Virus record (IMG/VR): IMGVR_UViG_3300042906_001042
Coordinates: 1-38,910 of that record
Strand: one strand, 5' to 3'
DNA length: 38,910 bases
Source of the DNA: a virus
The notes below the pieces were generated by a model. That model did no database searches, was not told the origin of the DNA, and worked only from the letters and a program-made list of their open reading frames with translations. Numbering within the stretch: position 1 is the first letter of the stretch; each line of letters begins with the position of its first letter. Position numbers and translations under genes: made by a program. This document shows, piece after piece, positions 38,011 to 38,910 of this stretch.

Positions 38011-38691
38011 CTAGACGGTGCGACCGGTCCAGATCACCCGGCCCAGCACCGACAGGCCGGCCGGGCGCACGTCCTGGTAGGTCGGATACGCAGCATTGTC
38101 GCTGGCGATCGTCAGCGAGCCGCTGACCGGGTGCCTCGAGCAGCGCTTGCACTGCACCTCGTCGCCCAGGCGGATGACGTAGATGCCATCCCGTCCGACC
38201 GCGGTGACCGTCATGTCGACGAGCACGCTGTCGCCGTGGTGCAAGGTCGGCCACATGCTGTCGCCAGAGATCCGCAGGACAGCCAGCCGATCGGGCGGCG
38301 CGGACGTCACGCCGCGCAGCCAGGACTGCCGGAACACGCTGTAGGAAACCGCGTCGCCATCGGCGCTTTCGACGACGAGCGTGCCGGCGCCGGCCGCAGC
38401 GCCGATGTCGTAGACGGGCAGGGCGAGGTAGTCGATGCCGGCAATGGTGACGGGCGGCATCTCGGCAGCTGCTGGCAGCGTCGCGCCAGTCGCCAGCGGC
38501 TCGCCGCCTATCAGCTGCGCCACCGGCACGCCGAGGGCGCGGGCGTATGCCTGCAGGTGCTTCGCCGGGATCGAGCCGCGGTTGAGGTGCTGGCGCACCG
38601 ACACGGGGTTCAACCCCATGCGTCGCGCGAGGTCTGACGCATCAAGGTTCTGCTCGCGCAGCACGGCGCGGATCTTTTCAGTCGCGTTCAT
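38011..38691 (-). CDS. CI/LexA-type repressor with HTH and S24 peptidase domain (226 aa)
   Basis: The N-terminal helix-turn-helix (DASDLARRMGLNPVSVRQHL) spans about residues 17-40. Ala-Gly pairs near 100-103 could be the self-cleavage site. The S24 domain has Ser145 in ISGDSMWPTL and Lys182 in EVQCKRC as the catalytic pair, followed by LTIASDNAAYPTY. Such repressors hold lysogeny and are inactivated by RecA-stimulated self-cleavage. The ATG at 38691 lacks a clear ribosome-binding site; a longer in-frame start at 38736 would run through the operators and is unlikely. Confidence 0.92.
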   Translation of the reverse strand: MNATEKIRAVLREQNLDASDLARRMGLNPVSVRQHLNRGSIPAKHLQAYARALGVPVAQLIGGEPLATGATLPAAAEMPPVTIAGIDYLALPVYDIGAAAGAGTLVVESADGDAVSYSVFRQSWLRGVTSAPPDRLAVLRISGDSMWPTLHHGDSVLVDMTVTAVGRDGIYVIRLGDEVQCKRCSRHPVSGSLTIASDNAAYPTYQDVRPAGLSVLGRVIWTGRTV

Positions 38692-38715
38692 GGTGAAGCG
38701 TTTAGCATTCGAAAC

Positions 38716-38755
38716 GATACAAAAGGTATTGACCAAATGGCTTACACTATGTATC
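38716..38755. promoter_or_regulatory. Paired operators O_R (38716-38730 and 38741-38755)
   Basis: GATAC-AAAAG-GTATT (38716-38730, over the -35) and CTTAC-ACTAT-GTATC (38741-38755, over the -10). Spacer length and 25-bp centre spacing equal those of O_L. They lie between the divergent repressor and Cro-like genes, the expected site of a lysis/lysogeny switch. Confidence 0.8.
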
Positions 38756-38757
38756 GT
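38729..38757 (+). promoter_or_regulatory. Rightward early promoter P_R
   Basis: TTGACC (38729-38734), 17 bases, TATCGT (38752-38757). The ATG of the Cro-like gene is at 38766, only eight bases past the -10, so this transcript would be leaderless or nearly so. Identical boxes occur in P_L. Confidence 0.75.
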
Positions 38758-38765
38758 CCCCGGTC

Positions 38766-38910
38766 ATGGCCGATACAGTACAGCTTGTGACCCGCCTCTT
38801 CGGGTCGACCCGCGAAGTCGCTGCCGTGACGGGCGTCACGCCGGTCGCAGTGCGCGCGTGGCGTCGACGGAAGTCGATCCCCGCGCGCCACATCGCGGCC
38901 CTACTCGCCG
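38766..38910 (+). CDS. Cro-like HTH regulator, N-terminal part (cut by window end)
   Basis: 48 visible residues: LVTRLFGSTREVAAVTGVTP then VAVRAWRRRKSIPARHIAAL. The plan is that of the Cro-like protein at 4639-4842 (TPQAISNWKRRQRLPAARQL), with WRRRKSIP matching WKRRQRLP. Divergent from the repressor over O_R. The gene is cut by the window edge, not visibly broken. Confidence 0.8.
   Translation, partial: MADTVQLVTRLFGSTREVAAVTGVTPVAVRAWRRRKSIPARHIAALLA

Noticed and set aside
38692-38736. Longer start for the repressor at 38736
   Set aside because: It would place coding sequence across the operators and the divergent promoter. The HTH domain is complete from 38691.
1-38910. Exact terminal direct repeats or cos ends defining a closed genome
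   Set aside because: The end similarity (1-355 and 36696-37050) is not identical and does not reach the right edge, so the window ends are not physical termini that I can demonstrate.

Overview
The window looks like almost a whole genome of a tailed phage with a short (podovirus-type) tail. It is G+C rich (about two thirds by eye), and its host is probably an alphaproteobacterium. The tail assignment rests on a P22-like set of portal, scaffold, coat, gp4-like adaptor and gp10-like nozzle, followed by three ejection-type proteins and fibres, with no tape-measure or tail-sheath gene. The host guess rests on base composition, a DUF2312 (GapR-like) protein and a three-helix holin of the gene-transfer-agent type. 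No tRNA, rRNA, CRISPR array, IS element or integrase was seen.

Layout. (1) Bases 1-4504, minus strand: an early leftward operon with a truncated cytosine methyltransferase gene, a small membrane protein, a 240-bp degenerate pentamer array, two conserved recombination-module proteins, RecT, a PDDEXK exonuclease and five small proteins. (2) 4505-4638: a divergent promoter region with a dyad operator. (3) 4639-8498, plus strand: a Cro-like regulator, a winged-helix protein, a RusA-type resolvase, an excisionase-like HTH protein, a DUF2312 protein, two replication genes (origin-like repeats lie inside the first) and an AT-richer HNH nuclease gene. (4) 8632-33312, plus strand: packaging, head, tail and fibre genes, tightly packed and mostly with overlapping stop and start codons. 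A clear intrinsic terminator follows the coat and decoration genes. Several accessory enzymes are interspersed: a glycosyltransferase, an FkbM methyltransferase, a MptE-like DUF115 protein and a GNAT acetyltransferase. (5) 33309-35080: membrane proteins, holin and GH108 endolysin. (6) 35091-37926, minus strand: a second leftward operon of small proteins plus an intact methyltransferase gene. (7) 37927-38910: an immunity region with an S24-type repressor, two promoters of identical design with paired operators, and a truncated Cro-like gene at the window edge.

The main structural point is that the two ends are alternative versions of the same early region. Bases 1-355 align without gaps to 36696-37050, with about nine mismatches in the first 300 bases. 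Beyond that match both ends run through a leftward small-gene operon with recognisably homologous members to a divergent promoter and a Cro-like gene. The simplest reading is a circular or circularly permuted genome of about 34-37 kb whose two ends were extended along two alleles, one with RecT/exonuclease and one with repressor. A real duplication in one genome is the alternative.

How the parts work together (inference): the repressor binds paired GATAC-N5-GTATC sites over both early promoters. Once it is removed, the leftward operon supplies recombination, methylation and small membrane proteins, and the rightward operon supplies Cro, replication and resolvase functions. The terminase-to-fibre block then builds a short-tailed virion and the holin/GH108 cassette lyses the cell.
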